Source: JAGQTE01 sp964648005 (GTDB taxonomy: Bacteria > Actinomycetota > Acidimicrobiia > Acidimicrobiales > Acidimicrobilacustridaceae). Taken from it: a stretch of 44,297 nucleotides of DNA. The position numbers and the translations under genes are program-made. Numbering within the stretch: the stretch's first letter is position 1; each line of letters begins with the position of its first letter. The stretch covers positions 1 to 44,297 of the forward strand of contig CAZYKR010000003.1 of NCBI GenBank assembly GCA_964648005.1, read 5' to 3'. Under the pieces are notes generated by a model that saw only the letters and a list, made by a program, of their open reading frames with translations, did no database searches and had not been told where the DNA came from. Below are positions 32,887 through 39,795 of the stretch, in pieces.

Positions 32887-33160
32887 TGACGGCGACCACG
32901 AGCACCCCGAGCAGCGCGAGGGCGGCGGCGGCGAAGCGCCGATCGCCCCGGCGCAACCACCGTTGCACCAGCCACCCGACCCGTAGGGCGGGCGCGCCGA
33001 CGAGCACGGCGACCATCACGCCACCGGCGACGTCGCCGGCCTGACCGGGCAGCACGAGGGCGCCGATCGAGGCCGCCACGGCCACGGCGAACACGACCTG
33101 GAGGGCGACCACCAGCCGGCGCTGCCGTCCCGCCAGTGGCGACGGCACGGGAGCGGTCAT
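32879..33160 (-). CDS. Small membrane protein, unknown
   Basis: 93 residues from the ATG at 33160, which overlaps the stop of the TauE gene (ATGA). Three hydrophobic segments (about 15-36, 41-59 and 76-93) separated by short Arg-rich loops. Resembles small DUF-type membrane proteins often found behind TauE/SafE or other transporters; no function can be named. Confidence 0.72.
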   Translation of the reverse strand: MTAPVPSPLAGRQRRLVVALQVVFAVAVAASIGALVLPGQAGDVAGGVMVAVLVGAPALRVGWLVQRWLRRGDRRFAAAALALLGVLVVAVIT

Positions 33161-33981
33161 CGGGCCGTCACCAGCAGGAGGATGCCGATCCCGACGAGCA
33201 GACCGGAGATGACCCACCGTGCGACCTGTGGGTGCAGTCGCGACTGCACCCGTGCCCCGAGCAGGCCCCCGGCGAGGCTGCCGACGACGACGGCGGCGCC
33301 GGCGTGGGTGTCGACGCGTCCCTGGCTCGAGAAGACCGCCAACCCGGCGGCGGCGGTGATGCCGACGGTGAAGGTGGTGGTGGCGGCGGCCACCTTCACC
33401 GGGACGTGCATGAGCTCGGACATCACCGGGGTCTTGACGAACCCGCCGCCGATGCCGGCGAGCCCGGAGATGATCCCGGCGCCGATCATGGCGCCCAGCC
33501 CTGCGGGCACCCGCCGAGCGCTGTAGGGGACCACCTCGTCACCGAGGTGGTAGGTGCCGCCGAGCGTGCCCGGCCACTCGCCGGCGGGCTCGGCGCCGAA
33601 CGTCGGCGACGGCAGGTTGCGCATGCCCTTGCGCGTGGCACCGGCGAACGCGGCGCCGATGGCCACGATGCCGAGCAGGCGGGCCAGCACGTCGGCATCG
33701 ATGACGTTGCCGACGAGTGCCCCGACGATGGCGCCTGCCGATGCGGGGATCTCCAGCAGGACGCCGAGCCGCTGGTGGACGAGTCCGTCGCCGAGTTGGC
33801 GCGGTGCCGCCGCCAGGGAACCGGCGGCGACGGACATGATGCCGAGCGGCGCCGCCAGGCGCGGGTCCACACCGAGGACGACGAGGAGCGGGACGAGGAG
33901 GATGGCTCCGCCCAGTCCGCCGACCGAGCCGACCAACGCCGTGCCGAGGCCGAGCGGCAACAAGATCCACGCTGCCGGCAT
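33157..33981 (-). CDS. TauE/SafE-family anion exporter
   Basis: 274-residue polytopic protein with two copies of the family repeat: GSVGGLGGAILLVPLLVVLGVDPRLAA near the N-terminus and GLAGIGGGFVKTPVMSELMHVPVKVAAATTTFT in the middle. The family exports sulfite, sulfoacetate or related organosulfur anions, and some members import other anions. ATG 33981 starts 2 nt after the stop of the GH13 gene, so it is cotranscribed with it. The actual substrate is unknown. Confidence 0.92.
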   Translation of the reverse strand: MPAAWILLPLGLGTALVGSVGGLGGAILLVPLLVVLGVDPRLAAPLGIMSVAAGSLAAAPRQLGDGLVHQRLGVLLEIPASAGAIVGALVGNVIDADVLARLLGIVAIGAAFAGATRKGMRNLPSPTFGAEPAGEWPGTLGGTYHLGDEVVPYSARRVPAGLGAMIGAGIISGLAGIGGGFVKTPVMSELMHVPVKVAAATTTFTVGITAAAGLAVFSSQGRVDTHAGAAVVVGSLAGGLLGARVQSRLHPQVARWVISGLLVGIGILLLVTAR

Positions 33982-33983
33982 GG

Positions 33984-35522
33984 TCAGCCCGCTCGCAGCA
34001 CGACGGCCTCAGCCGGTGCCAGCGTCCCGTCGAAGGCACCCCGTCGCCCGGGGATGGCGCTGGAGCACTCGACCTCCCCGGAGCACCCTGCGACACGGAC
34101 CTCGCCGGCCGTCGCCATGTGCACGAGGACGAGGCGGGCGGCGTCACCGTCGGCCTGCCGCCGATAGGCCAGGACGTCGTCGTTGCCGACGTCGACCAGC
34201 TCGAGCGTGCCGGCACGCAGGCTGGGCGAGGCGCGTCGCAGGGCCAGCAGCTCGCGATAGAGCCACAGGATCGAGTCCGGGTCCTGGCGCAGGCGGGCCA
34301 CGGACCTGACGTCGGCCTCCGGTGGCCACGGCAGCCAGGGGTCCTCGGTCACCCAGCCGTGGGTGGGCGAATCGTCCCACGGGATGGGGCAGCGGCATCC
34401 GTCGCGCCCACCCGGATCCACGACCCGATCCGGCGCGATGGTGCCGTCCTGCAGGCCGAGCTCCTCGCCGGCGTAGAGGAAGGGCGTCCCGCGCAGCGTC
34501 AGGAGCAGCACCGCTGCCGCCCGCGCCGCGGCATCGGTGCCGTAGCGGGTGCGGTGGCGCCGGTTGTCGTGGTTGGACAGGACCCAGGTCGGCCAGGCGC
34601 CACGCGGCCCCAGCTCGGCCTCGGTCCGGCGGATCTGTGCACGCCACGCCGACGCGGACCACGGGGCGAACAACGGTGGGAAGTTGAAGCACAGGTGCAG
34701 CTCGTCGTCGTCGCCGTAGTACTCGGCGACCTGGGCCGTGTCGAGGAGATACACCTCGCCGACGGCCATGCGGTCGCCGGCGTCGTCGAGCAGGGTGCGC
34801 AGGCGCCGGAGCAGCGGGTGGGTCTCGGGACGATGGTTGAGCGGTACATGGGTGAGCTCGACCAGGTCGTCCGGATCGTCGGTCAGCTCCGGGTCCTTGC
34901 CGATGAGGTGGATCACATCCATGCGGAAGCCGTCGACGCCGCGGTCGATCCAGAAGCGCAGGGTGTCGTGCATGGCCGCTTCGACCTCGGGGTTGGCCCA
35001 CTGCAGATCCGGCTGCTCCGGCAAGAAGCAGTGCAGGTAGTACTGGCCGGTGGCGTCGTCGAACGTCCAGGCGTCACCGCCGAAAGCGGCACGCCAGTTG
35101 TTCGGTGGGCCGCCGCCGGGGGCCGGGTCACGCCACACGTAGAAGTCGCGCAGGGCTGCGTCCCGGGAGGTCCGTGCCGCCTGGAACCACGGGTGCTGGT
35201 CGGAGGTGTGGTTCGGCACCCAGTCGAGCAGCACCCGCAGGCCGCGGTCGTGGGCCTCGTCGATCAGGGCGTCCATGGCGTCGAGGTCGCCGAACACCGG
35301 GTCGACGTCGCAGTAGTCGGCGACGTCGTAACCGAAGTCGGCCATCGGTGACGGAAAGACAGGCGACAGCCACAAACCGTCAACGCCCAGCCACGTCAGG
35401 TGGTCAAGGTGCCGTCTGACGCCGTCGAGATCGCCGATGCCGTCGCCGTCGGTGTCGCAGAACGACCGCGGGTAGATCTGGTAGATCACCGCCGATGTCC
35501 ACCAGGGATGGTCAAAAGGCAC
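33984..35522 (-). CDS. GH13 alpha-glucosidase / oligo-1,6-glucosidase-like
   Basis: 512 residues from the GTG at 35522 with GAGGACC upstream. The (beta/alpha)8 family landmarks are complete: WWTSAVIYQIYPRSF, DLDGVRRHLDHLTWLGVDGLWLSP, DWVPNHTSDQHPWF, nucleophile Asp202 in GFRMDVIH, acid/base Glu256 in AVGEVYLL, and Asp319 in SNHDNRRH. It hydrolyses terminal alpha-glucosidic bonds of maltose, isomaltose, sucrose or trehalose-like sugars in the cytoplasm; the specificity is not readable here. It leads a minus-strand operon with the TauE-like gene and the small membrane protein. Confidence 0.94.
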   Translation of the reverse strand: MPFDHPWWTSAVIYQIYPRSFCDTDGDGIGDLDGVRRHLDHLTWLGVDGLWLSPVFPSPMADFGYDVADYCDVDPVFGDLDAMDALIDEAHDRGLRVLLDWVPNHTSDQHPWFQAARTSRDAALRDFYVWRDPAPGGGPPNNWRAAFGGDAWTFDDATGQYYLHCFLPEQPDLQWANPEVEAAMHDTLRFWIDRGVDGFRMDVIHLIGKDPELTDDPDDLVELTHVPLNHRPETHPLLRRLRTLLDDAGDRMAVGEVYLLDTAQVAEYYGDDDELHLCFNFPPLFAPWSASAWRAQIRRTEAELGPRGAWPTWVLSNHDNRRHRTRYGTDAAARAAAVLLLTLRGTPFLYAGEELGLQDGTIAPDRVVDPGGRDGCRCPIPWDDSPTHGWVTEDPWLPWPPEADVRSVARLRQDPDSILWLYRELLALRRASPSLRAGTLELVDVGNDDVLAYRRQADGDAARLVLVHMATAGEVRVAGCSGEVECSSAIPGRRGAFDGTLAPAEAVVLRAG

Positions 35523-35547
35523 GGAAAGGGGTCCTCATGTGGTCAGC

Positions 35548-35576
35548 GTGGACGGGTGAGGGTGTGAGGCTAGACT
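35548..35576. promoter_or_regulatory. Bidirectional promoter with overlapping -10 boxes
   Basis: Plus strand: GTGGAC (35548-35553), 17-nt spacer, TAGACT (35571-35576). Minus strand: TAGCCT (35572-35567), sharing the TA dinucleotide with the plus -10. Transcripts would start near 35583 and 35560 and lead to the 60-residue gene and to GH13. Confidence 0.5.
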
Positions 35577-35612
35577 GAGCCGACTTCATCTGGCCTGATC
35601 GGGAGATTGCCC

Positions 35613-35795
35613 GTGAAGAAGGGGCGCCATCGTCGCTTCGAGGAAGCTCGAGCTCTCAAGCGAACGAACGACACAGAAGACCTCAGCACGATCTTCGAGG
35701 AAGATCGTGCTCCTGAGCCTTGCCCGGAGTGCGGCGCAGCGCCTGGGGCCGAGCATGCCTCCTGGTGCATGCACGACGAGCTCGATGAGGACTGA
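35613..35795 (+). CDS. Small zinc-ribbon-like protein (60 residues)
   Basis: Start GTG 35613 lies 7 nt after a GGGAG ribosome site; TTG 35607 is the alternative. A basic N-terminus (VKKGRHRRFEEARALKR) is followed by an acidic hinge, then CPECG and a downstream WCMHDE, i.e. a C-x2-C...C/H treble-clef or zinc-ribbon-like pattern (Cys/His metal site). Nucleic-acid or protein binding is plausible. A perfect 12-bp hairpin lies inside the coding region. The gene stands alone, with its own promoter, between the GH13 and AAA+ operons. Confidence 0.7.
   Translation: MKKGRHRRFEEARALKRTNDTEDLSTIFEEDRAPEPCPECGAAPGAEHASWCMHDELDED
35685..35711 (+). repeat. Perfect 12-bp hairpin inside the small zinc-ribbon gene
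   Basis: AGCACGATCTTC (35685-35696), loop GAG, GAAGATCGTGCT (35700-35711). An outer CTCAG/CTGAG pairing could extend the stem past a short bulge. It codes for the hinge between the basic and Cys-rich parts. Confidence 0.7.
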
Positions 35796-35810
35796 GGCAC
35801 CACCGGTGTC

Positions 35811-36845
35811 CTAGACCGACCGGGCCAGGTCGATCGCCCGGTCGATGGCTCGATCGATGTCGTCGTCGTCCATGATCACCATGGTGCGCCGGTTGCCCGA
35901 TCGCGCCGCCAACGACGCTTCTGCACGATCGCGGCTCGGATCGTGCAGCTGGTCGGGCACGTCGACGAGCAGCTGCCCGATCACGATGCCCGACAGCTGC
36001 GACCGATCGCCGCGCCGACGCCCGTGGTAGTACTGCACCGGGCCGGCGTACACGGCGCCGCGTTCGACGCGGAACTCCGGGAGCCGACCCCCGTGGCGCT
36101 CCAGTCGGTGGACCAGCTGCATCAGCACCTCCTGCTGCACCCGGGTGCGCTCGTCGCACAGGTCGCGCACGAACCCGGCGTCGACGGGGTTGGTGGCCTT
36201 GTCGATCATCTGCAGGGCGGGGAGGTACGAGCGCTTCTTCTTGCCGGCGCGCGTGCGCCGGATGGCGCGGGGGGAAGGGCGTACCCGCGAGACGCGAGCC
36301 AGCGCCGGGTGCTCGACGAAACGCCCGGCGTCGTGTCCGTTGAGCTTCGCCCGGCGCATCAGCACGTCCTGGTGACGCACGTCGACGTCGACCGTCGCCC
36401 GCTCGGCGGCATCGCGCACCAGCACCAGGGCCCACACCAGCACCCGGTTCTCGTCGATGTCGTAGGCCCGAGACGGCGCCGCGCACACGAAGACGTCCGG
36501 GTTGCCGAAACTCGACGCCCGGGCGGCAAGGGTCTCGGACCACAAGACCGGGCCGCGCAGCTCGCCGACGCAGCGCTCCGCCTGGGTCTGCATCGAGGTC
36601 GCCAGCGATCGGATGCTGTGGGGGAACTCGTCGAGGAGGCATTCCGCCTCGGGCGACGTGGCGATCACGGCGCCGACCAGTTGCGCGATCTCCTTGGCCG
36701 GCAGCCCGACGAGCGCCCCGACGGTCGCGGCCACGTCGAACGGCCGGGCCAGGCGTCCCCAGAGGTCGTCGAGCGCGTCCCAGCCGGGGTCGCCCGGCGC
36801 CAAGGCCTCGTTCGTCTCGGCCGCGAGGTGGGTGGTGTTCGCCAT
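35811..36845 (-). CDS. Unknown protein with DUF2357/McrC-like ENR motif, partner of McrB-like ATPase
   Basis: 344 residues from the ATG at 36845. The middle (124-143, SRAYDIDENRVLVWALVLV) resembles the R-x-YD-x2-ENR-x-L motif of DUF2357/DUF524 proteins, which pair with McrB-type ATPases and often carry a PD-(D/E)XK nuclease. I see no clear PD...(D/E)xK nuclease triad in the C-terminal half, so nuclease activity is doubtful. A highly basic patch (190-206, RRTRAGKKKRS) could bind nucleic acid. The tail is an Asp cluster plus an IDRAIDRAIDLA repeat. It lies 16 nt after the AAA+ gene and is the last gene of a three-gene operon. Family assignment is tentative. Confidence 0.72.
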   Translation of the reverse strand: MANTTHLAAETNEALAPGDPGWDALDDLWGRLARPFDVAATVGALVGLPAKEIAQLVGAVIATSPEAECLLDEFPHSIRSLATSMQTQAERCVGELRGPVLWSETLAARASSFGNPDVFVCAAPSRAYDIDENRVLVWALVLVRDAAERATVDVDVRHQDVLMRRAKLNGHDAGRFVEHPALARVSRVRPSPRAIRRTRAGKKKRSYLPALQMIDKATNPVDAGFVRDLCDERTRVQQEVLMQLVHRLERHGGRLPEFRVERGAVYAGPVQYYHGRRRGDRSQLSGIVIGQLLVDVPDQLHDPSRDRAEASLAARSGNRRTMVIMDDDDIDRAIDRAIDLARSV

Positions 36846-36861
36846 GTCGCCGCCGCGGTGC

Positions 36862-37797
36862 TCAGACCGCCAGCTCGACGCCCAGGACGTCGCTGATCGT
36901 CCGTTGCGCCTCCGCTTGCTCCGGCGGATCCAGGAACTGGGCAACCGTCCGGTAGAGCGTGGTGGCTCGACGGTCTTCCATGCCCTCGAACTGCGGCAGG
37001 AAGTAGGCGTAGAACACCTCATAGATCAGCCGGGACTCGCTCGGTCCGTCCTTGGCCCGTCGCGCCGCGTAGCGCGCGGCGTCGATGTAGACGGCCGGGC
37101 CGAGATCGCTGAACCGGCGCAGGCACAGCAGCTTTGCCACCACGTTGCCCGGGCCCTGCAGGAGCTGCTCGTACGCCGCCTCGGAGGGCGTGCCGACCTC
37201 GATGAAGGCGAACCGGCGCATGAGGGCGTACGACATGTCGAACAGCAGGTTCTTGTCGAACACGTTCATGGTGGCGATGATCCGCCAGTTCGCCGGGACC
37301 CGGATGACATCGGTCTTCTCCGGAGGCTCGATGCCCGGCGGGACGATCGAGATCGGCAGCGGCTGGCCCTTGCGCTTGAACGGCAGCACGACGGCCGACC
37401 CGGACAGCACGGTGAACAGCTGCCCGAACGCCCGGTCGAAGTTCGATCGGTTGAGCTCGTCGATCACCAGCCAGCGCCCGGACTCGATGGCATCCACGAA
37501 GAGCCCCGGTCGGAAGATCAGGCCGTCACCGGTCGGCTGGAGGCCACCGATGGTCTCGAAGGTCGTCCACTCGCTGGTGGCCGTGGTGGGCAGGAACCCG
37601 GTGCACATCATCGACTGCCGGGCGACCTCGGCCGCCACGTAGGCCAGGGTCGTCTTCCCGGTGCCGGGCGGGCCCGTGAAGATCACGTGCTTCTGGGCAT
37701 CGATGGCGGCGACGAGCTGCTCGCAGACGTGCTCGGGCATGAGCAGGCCGTTGTCGAGGCAGGCCTTTTCGAGCTCTTGGGCGTTGAACGCGCGCAT
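36862..37797 (-). CDS. McrB-like AAA+ ATPase
   Basis: 311 residues. Walker A GPPGTGKT (42-49), Walker B WLVIDELNRSNFDRAFGQL (109-127, the McrB-type DE-NR signature), sensor-1 Asn178 in IIATMNVFDKNLLF and Arg finger near 194-195 in ALMRRFAF. Unlike full-length McrB, no DNA-binding N-terminal domain precedes the AAA+ module, so target recognition must come from a partner. MoxR-type chaperone ATPases are the alternative, but the DELNR signature favours the McrB branch. AGGTGA overlaps the upstream stop and serves as ribosome site; gaps are 6 nt and 16 nt within the operon. Confidence 0.9.
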   Translation of the reverse strand: MRAFNAQELEKACLDNGLLMPEHVCEQLVAAIDAQKHVIFTGPPGTGKTTLAYVAAEVARQSMMCTGFLPTTATSEWTTFETIGGLQPTGDGLIFRPGLFVDAIESGRWLVIDELNRSNFDRAFGQLFTVLSGSAVVLPFKRKGQPLPISIVPPGIEPPEKTDVIRVPANWRIIATMNVFDKNLLFDMSYALMRRFAFIEVGTPSEAAYEQLLQGPGNVVAKLLCLRRFSDLGPAVYIDAARYAARRAKDGPSESRLIYEVFYAYFLPQFEGMEDRRATTLYRTVAQFLDPPEQAEAQRTISDVLGVELAV

Positions 37798-37803
37798 GGT
37801 GGG

Positions 37804-38547
37804 TCACCTGTCGGCCGAACCGGCCCGTTTGTTGAGCGCCGGGTGCGGGAGGAAGGTCTCGATCGGGCGGCGCTCGATGAGCTCGACGAGCTGGGCGTAC
37901 ACCTCGTCGCCGACGAGCTCGGCGATCTCGTCGGCCAGGGTCAGGTAGACGGGTCGGTGTCCGACGAACGCCTCGCCCGACTCGGTGCACCACCAGTGGA
38001 ACTCCGCGCCGCCTTCGCCCCAGTCGCGGCGCTTCCACTCGCGCAGGTGCACGGTCGTGTGGCCGAGGTCGTCGGTGGTCTCGTCGAAGCGCAGCGGCAC
38101 CTGCCAGCACACCTGCGGCTTCCAATCGATCGGTCGCTCGCCGAGGGCCAACGCCTTGGCGTGCAGCGCACACCCGGGCCCCGTCGGGAAGGTGGTCCGG
38201 TTGGCGAAGATGCACGCGCCGTCAACGGTGCGGGTGACCCATTCGCCGTGCTTGTTGCGGTGGATCGGGCCGCCCTTCGCCTCGGCCCGGTCCTTGAACT
38301 GCCAATCGGCGTCGGTGAGCTGATCGACCAGCGAGGCCACCCGCTTGCGGTCCGCCTTGTCGATGAAGTGCGCGCCGTAGGTGCAGCACCCGTGCACGAG
38401 CTCGGGGGCTGGTGCCGTCAGCACGCCGAGGCACCCCTCGCCGAAGACGCAGCTCCAGTTGCTGGTGAGGAAGGTGAGGTCGAACTCGTAGGTGACCCCG
38501 TCGACGTCGAAGGTGACGAGCTCGTGGAGGTCGTCGGGCGAAGGCAT
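37804..38547 (-). CDS. Cys-rich protein with probable metal-cluster site (DUF3109/YkgJ-like)
   Basis: 247 residues from the ATG at 38547; the frame also opens at 38583, but that would overlap the divergent gene's start. A minus-strand TACAGT box ends 8 nt before ATG 38547, suggesting a leaderless mRNA. Eight Cys: 33, 39, 54, 55, 112, 126, 147 and 187, in contexts such as SCVFGEGC, HGCCTYGAHF, PGCALH and QVCWQV, reminiscent of the DUF3109/YkgJ zinc or iron-sulfur proteins. First gene of the operon with the AAA+ ATPase and the DUF2357-like protein, which suggests a common pathway of unknown purpose. Confidence 0.72.
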   Translation of the reverse strand: MPSPDDLHELVTFDVDGVTYEFDLTFLTSNWSCVFGEGCLGVLTAPAPELVHGCCTYGAHFIDKADRKRVASLVDQLTDADWQFKDRAEAKGGPIHRNKHGEWVTRTVDGACIFANRTTFPTGPGCALHAKALALGERPIDWKPQVCWQVPLRFDETTDDLGHTTVHLREWKRRDWGEGGAEFHWWCTESGEAFVGHRPVYLTLADEIAELVGDEVYAQLVELIERRPIETFLPHPALNKRAGSADR

Positions 38548-38581
38548 GCGGGTGCACTGTAGCGGCGTGTAGAACTGGCTC
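38548..38581. promoter_or_regulatory. Divergent leaderless promoter region
   Basis: Thirty-four nt separate two starts. Minus strand TACAGT ends 8 nt before ATG 38547. Plus strand TAGAAC (38570-38575) ends 6 nt before ATG 38582. Neither gene has a convincing ribosome site. Confidence 0.45.
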
Positions 38582-38779
38582 ATGGACGACCGCCTGGACC
38601 AGATCGCCGCGCAGCTCGACGACGTCGCGGAGCAGCTCGCCGAGGTGGCGATCGACCGGTTGCAGGTGGCGGTCGCCGACGGCGACGAGGGCGCAGCGCG
38701 TCAGGAACGAGTGATCACGCGGGCGCGCCGGGCGGTGGAGAAGGCGGCGGCGCTGCTGCACGAGACAGCCGATCGATGA
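38582..38779 (+). CDS. Small helical (coiled-coil) protein, unknown
   Basis: 65 residues, all helical and strongly charged: DDRLDQIAAQLDDVAEQLAEVAID followed by DEGAARQERVITRARRAVEKAAALL. Heptad-like spacing of Leu/Val/Ala suggests a coiled coil. The ATG follows a -10-like box by 6 nt. Its last 65 nt overlap the converging LOG-family gene tail to tail. No function can be named; the clean codon pattern and intact start support a real gene. Confidence 0.65.
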   Translation: MDDRLDQIAAQLDDVAEQLAEVAIDRLQVAVADGDEGAARQERVITRARRAVEKAAALLHETADR

Positions 38780-39791
38780 GCTGCCGCAGGCGCGCGTAGC
38801 TCACCCGGTCGAACCGCAGGGCGAGGCGCGGCAGCTCGACGTGGTCGTCGTCGGCGATCTCGGGCTCGCTGGCGGTGGCCCTCCCGATGCCGCCGCTGAC
38901 GCAGATGTCGGCGAACTCGTCGTTCAGCTCCGCGAGCACGTCGTCGCCGACGTCGTGTGCCAGGCGCAGGACGAGGCGCTGACCGACGTACCGCTGGGAG
39001 TGGTAGGTCCGGTAGAAGTCCGTGATGTGCTGCACCGCCTCGCCGATGTCGTGGCAGCGGTGCACCATCGACAGGTCATCGGCGCCGATCAGGCCGCGCG
39101 CCAGCAGCTCCTGGCGCACGAAGCCCTCCCACGTCGCCCAGTACGTGCCGCCCGGCGGTTCGAGCAGCACGACGGGCGCCAGCGGTGCCCGACCGGTCTG
39201 CATGAGGGTGAGGAGCTCGAACGCTTCGTCCATCGTGCCGAAGCCGCCCGGCAGCAGGGCGAAGGCGTGGGACTCGCGCATGAACGTGATCTTGCGGGTG
39301 AAGAAGTAGCGATAGTTGATGAGCTTGGGATCGTCGGCGATCACGGGTGCCGCGGCGGCCTCGAAGGGCAACAGGATGTTCACCCCGAACGCCTGGTCGG
39401 CGCCGGCACCTTCGATGCCGGCCGCCATGATGCCGGGCCCGGCGCCGGTGATGACCATCCACCCTGCCTCGGCCATCGCCGCGCCGAGATCGCGCGCGGC
39501 GACGTAGGCGGCGTCGTCGGAGGTGATGCGGGCCGAGCCGAAGATGGCCAGCTTGCGGGTGGCGGCGTAGGGCTCGAACACCATGAACGAGTACCGCAAC
39601 TCCTTGAGCGCGGCGCTCACCAGCTTCAGCTCGCCACGGTCGGCCGCCTCGCGCCCCATGCGCAGCGCCGAGACGACCATCTCGAAGACCAGGTCGTGGT
39701 CGCGCCCGACGCCAGCCTGCACGACCAGTGCCTCGACGGCGGCGTCGAGGTCGGTGTCGCCGGTGCGGTAGCGGGGCGTGCGGGCCGGCAT
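38715..39791 (-). CDS. LOG-family (TIGR00730-like) protein
   Basis: 358 residues, longer than a classic ~190-residue cytokinin riboside 5'-monophosphate phosphoribohydrolase (LOG). The Rossmann core has LAIFGSARI (81-89), ITGAGPGIMAAGIEGA and the signature PGGFGTMDE (181-189). An N-terminal helical segment (1-78) and a ~100-residue C-terminal extension mark the long nucleotide 5'-monophosphate nucleosidase (PpnN-like) or related class. It lies 4 nt after the fbiC stop, so it is the second gene of that operon. Whether it acts on purine nucleotides or other N-glycosides is unknown. Confidence 0.88.
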   Translation of the reverse strand: MPARTPRYRTGDTDLDAAVEALVVQAGVGRDHDLVFEMVVSALRMGREAADRGELKLVSAALKELRYSFMVFEPYAATRKLAIFGSARITSDDAAYVAARDLGAAMAEAGWMVITGAGPGIMAAGIEGAGADQAFGVNILLPFEAAAAPVIADDPKLINYRYFFTRKITFMRESHAFALLPGGFGTMDEAFELLTLMQTGRAPLAPVVLLEPPGGTYWATWEGFVRQELLARGLIGADDLSMVHRCHDIGEAVQHITDFYRTYHSQRYVGQRLVLRLAHDVGDDVLAELNDEFADICVSGGIGRATASEPEIADDDHVELPRLALRFDRVSYARLRQLIDRLSRAAAPPPSPPPGAPA

Positions 39792-39795
39792 CTGC

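Noticed and set aside
35811..37797. Complete canonical McrBC restriction system
   Set aside because: The ATPase lacks a DNA-recognition N-terminal domain and the partner has no clear PD-(D/E)XK nuclease triad, so I report only a McrB-like pair.
35613..38779. A toxin-antitoxin system made of the small zinc-ribbon and the small helical proteins
   Set aside because: They are on different transcripts about 2.8 kb apart, and neither shows a toxin or antitoxin fold that I recognise.
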